Virus record (IMG/VR): IMGVR_UViG_3300046787_000804 | Coordinates: 1-57,432 of that record | Reading direction: 5' to 3' (one strand) | DNA: 57,432 bases | Source of the DNA: a virus | In this document: positions 17,590-26,072 of the stretch, piece after piece | Position numbering within the stretch: the first letter of the stretch is position 1 | Layout: each line of letters starts with the position of its first letter | The notes under the pieces: generated by a model | What the model was told of the DNA's origin: nothing | The model's database searches: none | What the model saw: only the letters and a program-made list of their open reading frames with translations | Made by a program: the position numbers and the translations under genes

Positions 17590-18036
17590 ATGACGATCAA
17601 AACCAGCCAACGAGAAGCGGCGCTGGGGGCTTTGTTCACGCTGTTGGACGGCCTTCCTCTGCAGCCTAGTGCCATACGCAGAAATTCATCTTTGCCTGAG
17701 CGTCTCAGCGAGCACGCCATGGTGTTCCTGCGAGATGGAGACATGACTCAGGTCGATGTCACCTTGTCGCCTGTGACCTATTTGTGGGAGCACGCGGCAA
17801 GCATCGAAATCTATGTTGCACACCCCGAGGCATCTGCCAGAGATGCGCGCATGGATGAATTGCTTCAGGCGCTGGGCACCCTAGTCTTGACCGATCCTAC
17901 CTTGTCTGGACAGATCGATCACACCGAAGTGATGCCACCCAAATTTGAAGACGTCACACCTGAAGGGTCTGTGGGCATCAAGGCCTGCACGCTTGACGTG
18001 GTGATGCATTACGCGAGCAGCCATCCCTTGGCCTGA
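17590..18036 (+). CDS. Tail terminator-like protein (gpU position)
   Basis: A 148-aa protein following the DUF6441-like gene by 1 nt. The alternating pattern MTQVDVTLSPVTYLWEHAASIEIYV, followed by a helix (ARDARMDELLQALGTLV), is consistent with the gpU-like tail terminator fold, and its position before the tube gene fits. The family is inferred from position and pattern. Confidence 0.65.
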   Translation: MTIKTSQREAALGALFTLLDGLPLQPSAIRRNSSLPERLSEHAMVFLRDGDMTQVDVTLSPVTYLWEHAASIEIYVAHPEASARDARMDELLQALGTLVLTDPTLSGQIDHTEVMPPKFEDVTPEGSVGIKACTLDVVMHYASSHPLA

Positions 18037-18070
18037 TCGCCCACAAACCTTAACTACTTGGAGATTCACC

Positions 18071-19009
18071 ATGGCTCGTGCATATGGCGCGAACGCCAGC
18101 CTATTGGCTGCGTTTGAACCCACCTACGGAACCACACCGACTGGAGACTTTGGAAAGATTCCCTTTGTCTCCACCACCTTGGGCTCAGAACAGGGCTTGA
18201 TTGCCAACGATCTGATTGGCCTGGGACGAGACCCGAGTGCGCCCATCCGTGACGTAATCAAAGTAGAGGGTGACATCGTCATTCCCATCGACCTGCGCAA
18301 CATCGGTATGTGGCTTAAAGCTCTCCTGGGCAGTCCAGTGAGCCTTGGAGACACTGCGCACACCCACACCTTCGTTTCTGGCAACTCAGGTCTGCCGAGC
18401 TTGTCACTGGAGACGGGACTGCCGGACATCCCAGCGTACTTTTTGGCCTCTGGTGTGATGGCCAACTCGCTGCAGGTGAAGTTCGCCCGATCTGGCGCAG
18501 CGGATGCCACCTTGGGCCTCATTGCCCAAGGGGAGGTCAAGCGCACCGCCAGCGCAGACGTGACGCCCACCACTTTGCCGATCACCCGCTTCAATCAGTT
18601 CCAGGGTTCGATCAAGAAGAACGGTCAGGCCCTGGGTAACGTGGTCGCAGCGCAGTTGACCTATTCGAATAACCTGGCGCGTATTGAAACGATTCGCTCT
18701 GACGGAAAGATCGAAGGGGCCGATCCCACGGTGGCCAGCTTGACGGGCAACTTGGAAGTGCGCTTTGCGGACACGGAATTGATCGACGCCGCGACCAACA
18801 ACACCCCGCTGGAGTTGACCTTCAGCTATGTCATTGACGCCACCAAGAGTCTGACCTTCATTGCGCATGAGGTCTACCTGCCGAAGCCCAAGCTCTCGAT
18901 CTCTGGCCCCGGTGGCATTCAGGCCACCTTTGACTGGCAGGCTGCCAAGAACACCGCAGCCGGTCACATGCTGACTGTGCAACTCGTCAATGACGTGGTT
19001 GCGTACTGA
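18071..19009 (+). CDS. Major tail tube protein
   Basis: A 312-aa beta-rich protein: MARAYGANASLLAAFEPTYG, EGDIVIPIDLRNIGMWLKAL, and a C-terminal Ig-like or beta domain (SFTYVIDATKSLTF region). It matches siphophage tail tube proteins of the gpV-like type. A GGAGATTCACC ribosome site precedes it. It would stack as hexamers around the tape measure. Confidence 0.88.
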   Translation: MARAYGANASLLAAFEPTYGTTPTGDFGKIPFVSTTLGSEQGLIANDLIGLGRDPSAPIRDVIKVEGDIVIPIDLRNIGMWLKALLGSPVSLGDTAHTHTFVSGNSGLPSLSLETGLPDIPAYFLASGVMANSLQVKFARSGAADATLGLIAQGEVKRTASADVTPTTLPITRFNQFQGSIKKNGQALGNVVAAQLTYSNNLARIETIRSDGKIEGADPTVASLTGNLEVRFADTELIDAATNNTPLELTFSYVIDATKSLTFIAHEVYLPKPKLSISGPGGIQATFDWQAAKNTAAGHMLTVQLVNDVVAY

Positions 19010-19024
19010 AACTAAGAGGCAAAC

Positions 19025-19375
19025 ATGCTCAAACTCAATCTGAAACGTGAGCCGTATTGGCTCGACCTGGTCCAAGGCGTGCGCATCAAAGTCAAGCCTG
19101 CGACCACCGCACTGGTCATGGCAGCTCGCCATGCGGCAGCCCTGATCGATGGCAAAGACCACGCGGCAGCCGGTGCGCGAACCGCCACCCTGATTACCGA
19201 GTTGGCCAAGGCTGCCATCTTGGCCTGGGAGGGCGTGGGTGATGACAAAGGCAAAGCCGCAGCCGTCACGCCTGACGGGATTGCTGCGCTCATGGAACTG
19301 TGGCCAGTGGCTGATGCCTTCGAGCGTGAATACCTGGCGGCACTCTATCTCTTGGATGCTGAAAAAAACGGCTGA
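19025..19375 (+). CDS. Tail assembly chaperone, gpG-like
   Basis: A 116-aa helical protein starting MLKLNLKREPYWLDLVQGV. It is the zero-frame product of the tail chaperone gene between tube and tape measure. Its last codons GAA AAA AAC GGC TGA hold the slippery heptamer AAAAAAC at 19363-19369, where some ribosomes should slip -1 to make the longer GT-type protein. Confidence 0.88.
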   Translation: MLKLNLKREPYWLDLVQGVRIKVKPATTALVMAARHAAALIDGKDHAAAGARTATLITELAKAAILAWEGVGDDKGKAAAVTPDGIAALMELWPVADAFEREYLAALYLLDAEKNG

Positions 19376-19692
19376 AGGCCCGCACCGAATGGCACTTCGG
19401 TGGCGGCGCTACGTACTGCGGGGCATGCGAGACGACCTGTCCTGAGTGTCCGTATCAGGTGAACTCACCGCAGACCGAAGAGGGCTGGCAGGCCCTCGCT
19501 GTGCTGGATGTCTGTTCATCCCAAGTGCGCGCAGTTCAGGGCGCAGTGCTGGGTATGGACTTCAACGCGTGGATGTCTGCCAGCCAGGCACTGGATGCAG
19601 AGCCCGCTGCCATGACCCATTTATTCCCTGCCATCGAGGCGGGCCTGACGCAAGCATTGAACAAACCCTCTCCGGACAACCCACATGGCTGA
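19025..19692 (+). CDS. Tail assembly chaperone GT fusion made by -1 frameshift
   Basis: Slipping back one base at AAAAAAC (19363-19369) fuses the first 115 residues to a 107-residue extension read from CGG at 19369 to the stop at 19692, 222 aa in all. The extension has a coherent sequence (RLKARTEWHFGGGATYC, then GACETTCPECPY) with four Cys spaced C-x2-C-x3-C-x2-C, a likely zinc site, and ends 1 codon into the tape-measure start. Lambda G/GT and other long-tailed phages use the same strategy; the GT form binds the tape measure during tail assembly. Confidence 0.85.
19363..19369 (+). promoter_or_regulatory. Programmed -1 frameshift site AAAAAAC
   Basis: The heptamer fits X XXY YYZ with zero-frame codons AAA AAC, four codons before the zero-frame stop. 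The -1 frame then stays open for 324 bases up to the tape-measure gene. Confidence 0.82.
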
Positions 19693-22312
19693 ACGTAACC
19701 TATCGATTCGACTGGCTGTCATTGACGGCGGCAAAGTCAAAGCCGAACTGGCAGACGTAGGCGAAGCCGGAGAGCGATCGCTAAAAAAGATCGAGTCGGC
19801 ATCGCAGCCTGCCTCTGCTGGTCTGAACCTGCTGTCCAAGGCGGCCAACGATGCCTTCGTGCGCATGGAAGACGCCACATCCCGCCTTGGGATGTTGGGC
19901 AGTGTGCTCGGTCGTCTTGGCCCTGCCGGGATGATCGTGGGGGCATCCGTTGCTGTGCTCGGCTATGGCATGCATCAGCTGGTTGTTCCGGTTGCTGAGG
20001 TGGGCGAAGAGCTCAACAAGCTCTCCCAGAAAACCGCTGTTTCGGTCGAGGCCTTGTCGGCACTGTTGTATGCCTCCGAGCTGTCGGACGTGAGTGCCGA
20101 GAGTTTGACCAAGGCGCTCAAATTCCTCTCGACTGCCATGTTCGATGCCAAGGTCAAGGGTGGCGAAGGCAGTGCTGCGCTCAAAGCGTTCGGGGTGTCG
20201 GCGCTGGATGCGCAAGGGCAGATTCGTCCAACTGAGCAGGTGCTGCTGGACCTGGCGGAGAAATTCGCGGCCATGCCCGACAGCGCAGAAAAGGCAGCGC
20301 TGGCCGTCAAGCTGTTCGGCAAGAACGGACTGGACATGATCCCCATGCTCAACCAGGGGCGAGATGGGCTGAACGAGATGATGGAAGAGGCCAAGCGCCT
20401 CGGGCTGGTCATGTCCGCCGATGCAGCGCGTGCTGCAGAGGAGTTCAATGACAACATGAAGCGTCTGCACGCGGTCAACGAAGGCGTGCAGCGCCAAATC
20501 GGATCCGCGTTGCTGCCGATCCTGGCCGATTTGACGGAGCAGATGTTTCTGGCCAAAACCGATGCCGGTGGTTTCACAAGCGAGTTGCAAGCCATCACGC
20601 ACAACCGGCAACAGGTTCTGTCCTTTCTCGAGGAGGTCGCGACAGGGCTGGGATTCATTGCCGAGTCGGCAGTGCTTGCCAAGCGTGTGATCAGTCAGCC
20701 GTTTGATAGTCTGCAGGTGGTCGCCAAGGACGTGGAGACCTGGATCAAGACGGACATGCTGCGCTCCATGAAGTCCATGGGATATGACGAGACGCAGATC
20801 AATGCCGAAATCGCCAAGTTGCAGGCGGCGCGCGATCGGTTTGTCGAGGCGGCCAACGACCGTTTGACGCATCTGACGGATAACCCCGGCTACGTCAACA
20901 AGATCGAAAAGTTCTTCGATGAGCAACGTCGTACGGTGCGCGTCATGGGGCAGAAATTTGTCCTGGAAACAGCAGAGCAAGCTGCACAGGTTCAGAAGAT
21001 CTATGACGAGTTCTTGCCCAAGATGCCTCGCAAACGACCCAGTGGGTTAGATCTGTCTGGCTTTGAAAAGAACAACGAAGGCTTGCAATTCCTGAAGCAG
21101 TTGGAGCAGCGTGCGTTGCGCGTGACCCAAGGCGAAGGTGCTGAGTTGCGCGCACGGGCTTTGGAGCTGGAACGCAAGGGCTATGCAGGTGTTGTCAAGG
21201 AAGCAGAGAAGTACATCGAAGCCATCGAGCGGATGGAAAAGCAGAAGGAAGCTGACAAGAAGTTTGAAGAATACGAGAAGGAGCTGCAAAAGGTCCATCA
21301 GATCACCGAGAACTACATCGGCAACAACCGCCTAAAGCAGGAAGAGTTGCAGTTGAAGCGCCAGCTTATGGATGTCGGCGAAGCCGAGCGCGCAGCTTTG
21401 CAGACCCGCTTCGAAATGGAAAAGGCGGCTGTCATGGCGTTGCGCCAGGCCGAGCAAATCAACGACCCTGGCCTCAAAGCCGAGGCTATCGCTGCGATCA
21501 ACGATGCTTTGGCGCGGCAGTTGCCGATCGTTGAAGAGCTTGCTCGGGCCAATGTGGAATATCAACGCAGCTTTGACTATGGCCTTCGCAGTTCCCTGCG
21601 CACCTACATCGAGGACGCGACCAATGCGGCCAAGCAGGCTGAACGTGCCGTAACCGGTGCCTTCAAGGGCATGGAAGACGCAATGGTTCAGTTTGTGACG
21701 ACCGGCAAGGTGGACTTCAACAGCCTAGCCAACTCGATCATTGCGGACCTGGTTCGCATCCAGATCCAAAAAATGATCACCTTGCCTTTGGCTGGGTGGA
21801 TTAGCGGACTGAACCTGTTTGGAGGTTCAGGAGGCAACGGATTGGGCGGAGCATTCCCAGCTGGAGCTACGGACCTGATGTCAGGCGGCACGATGGTGGC
21901 GCACACCGGTGGCCTGATTGGCAGCGATGTGCTGGCTACACGCGCTGTCGGACTGCAGCACTTCGATGGCGCTCAGCGGTTTCATACCGGAGGCTTGGTG
22001 GCGGGTGAGGTGCCCATCATCGCGCAGCCGGGTGAGGCGGTTTTCACGCAGGGGCAGTTGCGTGCACTCGGTGGCGCTTTGGCAAAAAACAATCCGTCGC
22101 CGGTCAAGGTGCTGGTGAATGTGACCAACCATGCCCCGGGCGTCGATGCGAGAGTTCAAACCACTCAGCAACCCGACGGTAGCACTCGGCTGGATGTGAT
22201 CGTCGAGCAGATTGAGGCGCGCATGAATCGTTCTATCAACCAAGGTGTGGGTATTGCCCCCACGCTTGAGCGTCGCTATGGGCTCAATCCAGCGGTAGGA
22301 GCTTTGCGATGA
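19685..22312 (+). CDS. Tail tape measure protein
   Basis: An 875-aa protein, long, helical and Ala/Lys/Glu-rich, with a hydrophobic segment near residues 75-105 (LGSVLGRLGPAGMIVGASVA) and a central coiled-coil region. The C-terminus has Gly-rich motifs with VAGEVPIIAQPGEAVFTQGQ, typical of lambda-type tape measures. It sets tail length and enters the host envelope during DNA delivery. Start overlaps the frameshift extension stop by 8 nt; the stop overlaps the next gene by 4 nt. Confidence 0.93.
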   Translation: MAERNLSIRLAVIDGGKVKAELADVGEAGERSLKKIESASQPASAGLNLLSKAANDAFVRMEDATSRLGMLGSVLGRLGPAGMIVGASVAVLGYGMHQLVVPVAEVGEELNKLSQKTAVSVEALSALLYASELSDVSAESLTKALKFLSTAMFDAKVKGGEGSAALKAFGVSALDAQGQIRPTEQVLLDLAEKFAAMPDSAEKAALAVKLFGKNGLDMIPMLNQGRDGLNEMMEEAKRLGLVMSADAARAAEEFNDNMKRLHAVNEGVQRQIGSALLPILADLTEQMFLAKTDAGGFTSELQAITHNRQQVLSFLEEVATGLGFIAESAVLAKRVISQPFDSLQVVAKDVETWIKTDMLRSMKSMGYDETQINAEIAKLQAARDRFVEAANDRLTHLTDNPGYVNKIEKFFDEQRRTVRVMGQKFVLETAEQAAQVQKIYDEFLPKMPRKRPSGLDLSGFEKNNEGLQFLKQLEQRALRVTQGEGAELRARALELERKGYAGVVKEAEKYIEAIERMEKQKEADKKFEEYEKELQKVHQITENYIGNNRLKQEELQLKRQLMDVGEAERAALQTRFEMEKAAVMALRQAEQINDPGLKAEAIAAINDALARQLPIVEELARANVEYQRSFDYGLRSSLRTYIEDATNAAKQAERAVTGAFKGMEDAMVQFVTTGKVDFNSLANSIIADLVRIQIQKMITLPLAGWISGLNLFGGSGGNGLGGAFPAGATDLMSGGTMVAHTGGLIGSDVLATRAVGLQHFDGAQRFHTGGLVAGEVPIIAQPGEAVFTQGQLRALGGALAKNNPSPVKVLVNVTNHAPGVDARVQTTQQPDGSTRLDVIVEQIEARMNRSINQGVGIAPTLERRYGLNPAVGALR

Positions 22313-22809
22313 GTGATGTGACCTTGCCTGCTGGCATCCCTGTTTGGCCGGACACCTTGCCGCTGCCGCGCATCGAGGGCTATGGGCTGGCCCCGCAATC
22401 GAATGCGGTGCGAACGGACATCGATGCCGGAGCGGCTCGGATGCGCTTGCGCTCCACGAGCACGCTTTATCGGGTGCGCGCGGAGTGGCGTTTCTCGCAG
22501 GAGGCGTTTGCTGTTTTTGATGCCTGGTGGATGCATATCCTCAACCAAGGCGTTCTCTGGTTTGCGATGCCCTTGGCGGGTGGCTTGGGTGTTCAGGCGG
22601 TGCAGTCCCGATTCATCGCACCGTGGGACACCGAGCTGTTGCCCGGCAGCCGATGGCAAGTCAAAGCGCAATTGGAAGTGCAGGAATTTCCACGGCTCAC
22701 TGCCGATGAGACCCAAGTTGCTGCGGTGCTGGGGCCGGATGCCATTGCGCTGGGTCAACGCCTGCACACCTGGCTCAACCAATCCATGGCTGCCGCTGAT
22801 TACTGGTAG
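22309..22809 (+). CDS. Minor tail protein (gpM position)
   Basis: A 166-aa beta-rich protein starting MSDVTLPAGIPVWPDTLPLP, overlapping the tape-measure stop by ATGA. Trp/Phe-rich core segments (YRVRAEWRFSQEAFAVFDAW) resemble distal-tail/gpM-type proteins that begin the tail tip. The precise family is not certain; position supports a tail-tip role. Confidence 0.65.
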   Translation: MSDVTLPAGIPVWPDTLPLPRIEGYGLAPQSNAVRTDIDAGAARMRLRSTSTLYRVRAEWRFSQEAFAVFDAWWMHILNQGVLWFAMPLAGGLGVQAVQSRFIAPWDTELLPGSRWQVKAQLEVQEFPRLTADETQVAAVLGPDAIALGQRLHTWLNQSMAAADYW

Positions 22810-22830
22810 ATCAATTAAAGGAACCCAATC

Positions 22831-24657
22831 ATGACCCTCAAGACCCGGCTGGATGAAGCTGTGGGAACGATCGAGGGGGATGCCCAACTGCTCCATGAGA
22901 TCGTCCACGGGGATGATCAGACGACCGTAACCACGGAAGGTGGCCAGGTCAAGAGCGTGGCCAACGTCATTCATGGGGTTCAAACCCAACTTGATGCGTC
23001 CCGCCAAGAACTGACCAATCAGGTGGCCACGGCCACTCAACTAGCGAGCAATGCTGCGCAATCAGCCAGCAGTGCATCGACATCGGCCACGACAGCCAGC
23101 ACCAAGGCTAGTGCGGCCAGTGATTCTGCAACCAGTGCGGCAAGTTCCGCGACGACTGCGGCGACTTCGGCAACCACTGCCAGTACCAAGGCCAGTGATG
23201 CCAGCAGCAGCAAAACGGCGGCGGCCACCTCGGCAACCAATGCGGCCACCAGTGCCACCAATGCAGCGAGCTCGGCAACAGCGGCGGCAGCTTCGTCCAC
23301 CACCGCGACGCAAAAGGCCAGCGATGCGGCTAACAGTGCCAGTTCGGCGGCAGCCTCCGCCACCACGGCCAGCAGCAAGGCAACCGATGCACAGACCGCT
23401 TTAGCATCTGCGCAGTCCCAGGCTTCATTGGCTTCCGACTGGGCGCAGAAAACCGCTGCAACGGTCGACGGCACCGGGTATTCGGCGAAGTATTGGGCGG
23501 ACCGGGCGGCCAATTCGGCGGCAGTGGTCACCACCAATACGGTGATTCCGGCAGATGTGTTTGCTGGGGATAGCGTCAAGACGGATTTCACCCTCAGCCA
23601 TCCCGTGGCTTATCCGGGTGCTGTGTTGGTGACTGTGGCCGGAGTTCCTCAAGCACCAATAGATTCGTACTCGGTCCCCGCCATTACAACCCTGCGCTTT
23701 GTGTCCGCACCGGCGACAGGTGTGGGCATCAGTGTTCGATATCTCGACAAGGAAGCTCAATCTGGCGCAGCGTCTGCACAGGAGTGGGCCACCAAAACCG
23801 GCGGTGTGGTCTCCGGCTCGACGGAGTATTCGGCCAAGTACCACGCCCAGGCAGCTGCTGCGAGTGCCACTTCGGCATCGTCGTCTGCGACGGCGGCATC
23901 TGGTAGTGCGACATCGGCTGCAGGATCTGCAACCACGGCTGCGACCAAGGCTGCCGATGCAGGGACATCGGCCACCAATGCGGCAACTTCAGCAACCACA
24001 GCCAGCACCAAAGCCAGCGAAGCTGCGACATCGGCGACCAATGCTGCGAACAGTGCCAGCGGTGCATCTGCCTCTGCAACAACAGCAACGGCTAAGGCCA
24101 CCAATGCAAACAGCAGCGCAACAGCTGCAGCAAGTTCGGCCAGCAGTGCATCTGGTAGTGCCATTCTGGCGCAGGATTGGGCGACCAAAACGACAGCCCC
24201 GCCCAGTCGATCTCTGCTTCAGCATCAACCGCCACGCAAAAGGCAACGGATGCGGCGGCCAGTGCGACGGCTGCGGCTGGTTCAGCAAGTACCGCCTCGA
24301 CCAAAGCCTCGGATGCCGCAACGTCGGCGACCAATGCAGCGACTTCTGCCAGTACCGCCAGTACGCAGGCGACTGCAGCGGCAACCTCAGCCACGAATGC
24401 GGCGAGCTCCGCTACTGCAGCGGCAGGTTCGGCCACCACCGCAAGTGGCAAAGCGACGGACGCAGCCAACAGTGCCACGGCGGCAGCAACCTCGGCCAGC
24501 AACGCGAGCACGAGTGCCGCCAACGCGGCAACTTCGGCAGCTGGGTCAGCCACAACGGCAACGACTAAAGCTGGGGATGCAACGGCGAGTGCTACTGCAG
24601 CGGCCAATTCGGCGACTGCGGCGGCAGGCAGTGCCACAAGCGCAGCAGGGTCGTTGA
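22831..24657 (+). CDS. Tail fibre, N-terminal part (frame lost near 24200)
   Basis: The first ~450 residues are a genuine fibre: an N-terminal attachment region (MTLKTRLDEAVGTIEGDAQL), then long Ala/Ser/Thr repeats of the form SATxAxTKAxDA expected to form a trimeric coil. These are interrupted by a 140-residue globular module (ASDWAQKT to EYSAKYHAQ). After about base 24195 this frame becomes Pro/Arg-rich and no longer fibre-like, while the -1 frame resumes the repeat. The stop at 24657 is therefore probably not the true end. One added C in the CCCC run at 24197-24200 would restore an 888-aa gene ending at 25496. Confidence 0.8.
   Translation: MTLKTRLDEAVGTIEGDAQLLHEIVHGDDQTTVTTEGGQVKSVANVIHGVQTQLDASRQELTNQVATATQLASNAAQSASSASTSATTASTKASAASDSATSAASSATTAATSATTASTKASDASSSKTAAATSATNAATSATNAASSATAAAASSTTATQKASDAANSASSAAASATTASSKATDAQTALASAQSQASLASDWAQKTAATVDGTGYSAKYWADRAANSAAVVTTNTVIPADVFAGDSVKTDFTLSHPVAYPGAVLVTVAGVPQAPIDSYSVPAITTLRFVSAPATGVGISVRYLDKEAQSGAASAQEWATKTGGVVSGSTEYSAKYHAQAAAASATSASSSATAASGSATSAAGSATTAATKAADAGTSATNAATSATTASTKASEAATSATNAANSASGASASATTATAKATNANSSATAAASSASSASGSAILAQDWATKTTAPPSRSLLQHQPPRKRQRMRRPVRRLRLVQQVPPRPKPRMPQRRRPMQRLLPVPPVRRRLQRQPQPRMRRAPLLQRQVRPPPQVAKRRTQPTVPRRQQPRPATRARVPPTRQLRQLGQPQRQRLKLGMQRRVLLQRPIRRLRRQAVPQAQQGR
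23431..23850 (+). repeat. Fibre module repeat, copy 1
   Basis: A 420-bp block encoding DWAQKT, then VIPADVFAGDSVKTDFTLS, VTVAGVPQAP and SVRYLDKEAQSG to EYSAKYHAQ. It aligns without gaps to 24684-25103 (offset 1253 bp), though many bases differ. Each copy is flanked by Ala/Ser/Thr coil. Confidence 0.8.
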
Positions 24658-25496
24658 CGGCATCACAGGCGCAAGCCGCTCTGGCTTCTGATTGGGCACA
24701 AAAGACCACCGGTACGGTCGACGGCAGCGGTTACTCAGCCAAATACTGGGCAGGGCAAGCGGCAGGATCGGCAGCAGCGGTGACGGCCAATACGGTCATT
24801 CCCGCCGATGTGTTCACCGGCGATGGCGTGAAGACGGATTTCACAATCAGTCGGCCAGTCGGTTATCCCGGTGCATTGATGGTGACAGTTGCCGGGGTGC
24901 CTCAAGCGCCCTTGGATGCCTACACCACACCAGCCACGACGACGCTCAGATTCAGCTCGGCTCCTACCAGTGGCGTCGTGATCAGCGTGCGCTACCTGGA
25001 CAAGGAAGCGCAGTCTGGCGCAGCCGCAGCCGAGGAATGGGCGAACAAGACGTCGGGACCTGTTTCTGGCTCGACCGAGTATTCGGCCAAGTACTACGCA
25101 CAGTCCATTGCCGCCAATGCGGCGACTGCCAGTCAGCAAGCAACCAGTGCTGCGAATTCGGCTACGGCGGCGGCTGGCAGTGCCACCGCATCGGCGAACT
25201 CTGCGACGGCTTCAGCAGCATCGGCCACCCAAGCGCAGAGCTACATGAGTCAGGCGCAGGGGTATGCCGCTGCAGCGGGTGGCTCTAACGTCGCTCCACA
25301 GACCTTTACCGGAAATGGTTCGGCTACTGACTTCAGTTTGAGCACTGCAGCGTCCAGCGTCCATAAATTGATCGTGACGGTCAACTACGTGGTGCAGGAC
25401 TCACTCGATGCCTACGTCCTGGTCAATTCCGGGGCGACTTTGCGATTCACATCGGCACCAACCGCCAGCGCGCGGATTGTGGTGCGTTACATCTAA
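24177..25496 (+). CDS. Tail fibre, C-terminal part (after the frameshift)
   Basis: The fibre continues in this frame from about 24195: Ala/Ser/Thr coil, then a second copy of the 140-residue module (ASDWAQKTTGTVDGSGYSAK onward), another short coil, and a final beta domain ending RFTSAPTASARIVVRYI. It gives about 433 residues that belong to the same polypeptide as the upstream part. No ribosome site or credible start is seen at the frame's beginning (TTG 24177), so separate translation is unlikely. The Phe/Val-rich end domain resembles the half-modules inside the fibre. Confidence 0.8.
   Translation: MGDQNDSPAQSISASASTATQKATDAAASATAAAGSASTASTKASDAATSATNAATSASTASTQATAAATSATNAASSATAAAGSATTASGKATDAANSATAAATSASNASTSAANAATSAAGSATTATTKAGDATASATAAANSATAAAGSATSAAGSLTASQAQAALASDWAQKTTGTVDGSGYSAKYWAGQAAGSAAAVTANTVIPADVFTGDGVKTDFTISRPVGYPGALMVTVAGVPQAPLDAYTTPATTTLRFSSAPTSGVVISVRYLDKEAQSGAAAAEEWANKTSGPVSGSTEYSAKYYAQSIAANAATASQQATSAANSATAAAGSATASANSATASAASATQAQSYMSQAQGYAAAAGGSNVAPQTFTGNGSATDFSLSTAASSVHKLIVTVNYVVQDSLDAYVLVNSGATLRFTSAPTASARIVVRYI
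24684..25103 (+). repeat. Fibre module repeat, copy 2
   Basis: The second, diverged copy of the 420-bp fibre module (gapless against 23431-23850). A shorter relative of the module ends the fibre (DFSLSTAASSVHKLIVTVNY to VVRYI). Confidence 0.8.
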
Positions 25497-25508
25497 CTAG
25501 GAGAAATC

Positions 25509-26063
25509 ATGGCGATTACGCGCATCCCCAAAGCGGGGCTGGATGATGCCTTGCAGAACGAAATCAATGGCAAGTTGGACAAGGTCGGTGGAACGATGAC
25601 GGGCTCCATCACGATGACCAATGGAGCCTTGTTCAAGAGCAGCGTCACAAGTGATGACGCTCGAAATACGGGCTACAAGATGGCCGACGGGCAGGACATC
25701 GGAGAGATGAATCGCTCGAGTCAGTACTACGACGATCGGGCCACCAATTGCAATGGATATCTGCCTAATGGCAACTGCGCCAGTAACGGGTACTGGAACC
25801 CCCCCAATGGCAACTGGTGGACCTGGGGCGTCAGTGGCGTGCCGACAGGAAACTGTGCCAACTGGGGCAGCTATGACGGTGCAGGCGGCACCTCTCAGGT
25901 CTTCAACGCGGTGTCGGTCGGATTCAACTACGACGGGTACTACGAAGCCGCCAATGAGATCGGTGGTTCTGAATACCACCGTTGGTACCGCAACTGCAAC
26001 TGTGGATCGTTCAACTGCCGCACCAATTGCAATTGCAACTGCGCTTGTTGCGGCTGCTGCTGA
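25509..26063 (+). CDS. Short fibre-tip protein with Asn/Cys-rich C-terminus
   Basis: A 184-aa protein, 12 nt after the fibre gene with an AGGAGA site. Residues 1-45 look like a fibre attachment and repeat start (KLDKVGGTMTGSITMTNGAL). Residues 75-125 are Asn/Gly/Trp-rich with Cys81, Cys90 and Cys116 in N-C pairs (NCNGYLPNGNC, TGNCANW). The last 22 residues hold ten Cys (163, 165, 170, 174, 176, 178, 180, 181, 183, 184), most following Asn. I recognise no family. I infer a virion tip protein and a substrate for the modifying enzymes encoded next; a metal-binding or disulfide-bonded tip is the main alternative. Confidence 0.75.
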   Translation: MAITRIPKAGLDDALQNEINGKLDKVGGTMTGSITMTNGALFKSSVTSDDARNTGYKMADGQDIGEMNRSSQYYDDRATNCNGYLPNGNCASNGYWNPPNGNWWTWGVSGVPTGNCANWGSYDGAGGTSQVFNAVSVGFNYDGYYEAANEIGGSEYHRWYRNCNCGSFNCRTNCNCNCACCGCC

Positions 26064-26072
26064 GGAGACGCG

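Noticed and set aside
19781-20980. A 399-codon minus-strand frame inside the tape measure gene
   Set aside because: It is antisense to a clear tape-measure protein, has no family resemblance, and would run against the late operon.
24177-24657. Programmed frameshift in the tail fibre
   Set aside because: No canonical slippery heptamer with correct phase is present at the switch; a missing C in a C-run is simpler.
22831-25400. Long open frames on the minus strand opposite the fibre (Ala/Leu-rich, up to ~205 residues)
   Set aside because: They mirror the low-complexity Ala/Ser/Thr repeats of the fibre gene and lack ribosome sites.
25509-26063. Diversity-generating retroelement variable region, suggested by Asn-rich codons in the fibre-tip gene
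   Set aside because: No reverse transcriptase, template repeat or second copy of the region is in the window; Asn pairs specifically with Cys rather than being spread as in adenine mutagenesis.
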